Source: a virus
DNA length: 48,232 bases
Strand: one strand, 5' to 3'
Virus record (IMG/VR): IMGVR_UViG_3300035670_000339
Coordinates: 1 to 48,232 of that record
Positions 48,046 to 48,232 of the stretch are shown here, piece after piece; position 1 is the first letter of the stretch, and every line of letters begins with the position of its first letter. Under the pieces are notes generated by a model that did not search any database, had not been told where the DNA came from, and saw only the letters and a program-made list of their open reading frames with translations. The position numbers were made by a program, and so were the translations under genes.

Positions 48046-48063
48046 GCCTCTCGTTAGAGAGGC
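48046..48063 (-). terminator. Terminator-like hairpin after the initiator-like gene
   Basis: GCCTCTC (48046-48052) pairs perfectly with GAGAGGC (48057-48063) across GTTA. On the reverse strand TTGTTGTTGTGTTTT follows. It separates the initiator-like gene from the late operon. A T-rich run on the forward side (48064-48084) means it could work in both directions. Confidence 0.7.
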
Positions 48064-48119
48064 ATATATTGTTTTTTGTTTTTGTTAATCTCTGTAGTTA
48101 ATCTCTGGTAATGGTCTGT

Positions 48120-48232
48120 TCAATTTGAACTATTCGACTGTTCATTTTGAACACATGGTATCAATCCTAGCTTTGAGAGGTTTTCTTCGTTTATTCGATA
48201 CCATTTTGTACGGTCTATTTTTAACTTGTTAT
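48120..48232 (-). CDS. Replication-initiator-like HTH protein, 3' part (enters from window edge)
   Basis: Reverse-strand codons from 48230 read NKLKIDRTKWYRINEENLSK, then LGLIPCVQNEQSNSSN and TGA at 48120-48122. In the HTH initiator-like family, TIRRII..LE is followed after about ten residues by a NKLK.DRTKWY motif, exactly what is needed to continue the frame that leaves at base 1. Beyond the TGA the same frame continues as TDHYQRLTTEINKNKKQYMP to a TAA in the hairpin, resembling the family's usual polar tail, so the TGA may be a recent truncation. Confidence 0.7.
   Translation of the reverse strand, partial: NKLKIDRTKWYRINEENLSKLGLIPCVQNEQSNSSN

Noticed and set aside
48118-48152. Two GTTCA-N3-TGAAC dyads (48118-48130 and 48140-48152) as operators
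   Set aside because: They fall inside the 3' coding end of the initiator-like gene and encode its repeated QNEQ/SNSSN tail. Without an adjacent promoter I treat them as coding repeats.

Overview
The window reads as an almost complete, probably circular genome of a temperate, short-tailed (podovirus-like) phage of an AT-rich Firmicute, most likely a clostridial host. The evidence is strong AGGAGG ribosome sites, Firmicute-type replication genes (replisome organiser plus DnaB-like helicase), a BhlA/UviB-type holin, and an attachment site made of the 3' 50 bp of a tRNA-Lys(TTT) gene. The tRNA piece has no 5' half next to it and the integrase lies beside it, so it looks like attP rather than a prophage boundary. 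One reverse-strand gene runs off position 1, and what looks like its continuation enters at 48232, so the two ends appear to be neighbours with only a few bases missing.

Layout. 1-248 (continuing at 48120-48232): a small replication-initiator-like winged-helix gene with a structured leader. 606-1487: a two-gene forward operon (unknown gene plus ribbon-helix-helix gene) under an operator-like palindrome. 1486-1709: attP, with five arm-type repeats flanking the tRNA-derived core and a built-in tRNA terminator. 1709-4345: lysogeny module (tyrosine integrase, a tiny membrane protein, a frameshifted membrane protein, a CI-like repressor, a Cro-like protein, and five CTCAC-N5-GTGAG operators). 4661-16836: forward early operon with Gam-like protein, DUF669-like protein, replisome organiser, helicase, HNH nuclease, RuvC-like resolvase, a decayed PAPS-reductase-like gene, a 19 x 9-residue repeat protein, a MazG-like protein, a train of overlapping small genes, and an ArpU-like late regulator. 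A strong terminator at 16841-16862 separates this from the converging late operon.

48000-16865 (reverse strand) is the late operon, in transcription order: terminase subunits, surface and spike proteins, a sugar cassette, portal, scaffold, capsid, decoration proteins, a pectate-lyase-fold spike, a gp4-like adaptor, a gp10-like propeller protein, a fibre, two large proteins likely injected with the DNA, holin, and amidase. The order resembles P22-like phages, except that about 9.6 kb separates terminase from portal.

The most striking content is that insertion. It encodes a nonulosonic (sialic-acid-like) pathway: NeuC-type epimerase, a single-domain NeuB-type synthase, NeuA-type CMP-sugar synthetase, a DUF115/GT42-like candidate transferase, a miniature UDP-sugar-dehydrogenase-like protein and a 2-hydroxyacid dehydrogenase, next to a G8/beta-helix spike and an 18-residue-repeat protein. 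Because it sits inside the late structural operon, my working inference is that the phage decorates its own virions or the lytic host surface with a sialic-acid-like sugar. A 28-bp near-perfect duplication shows that the start of neuB was remodelled around a small inserted gene.
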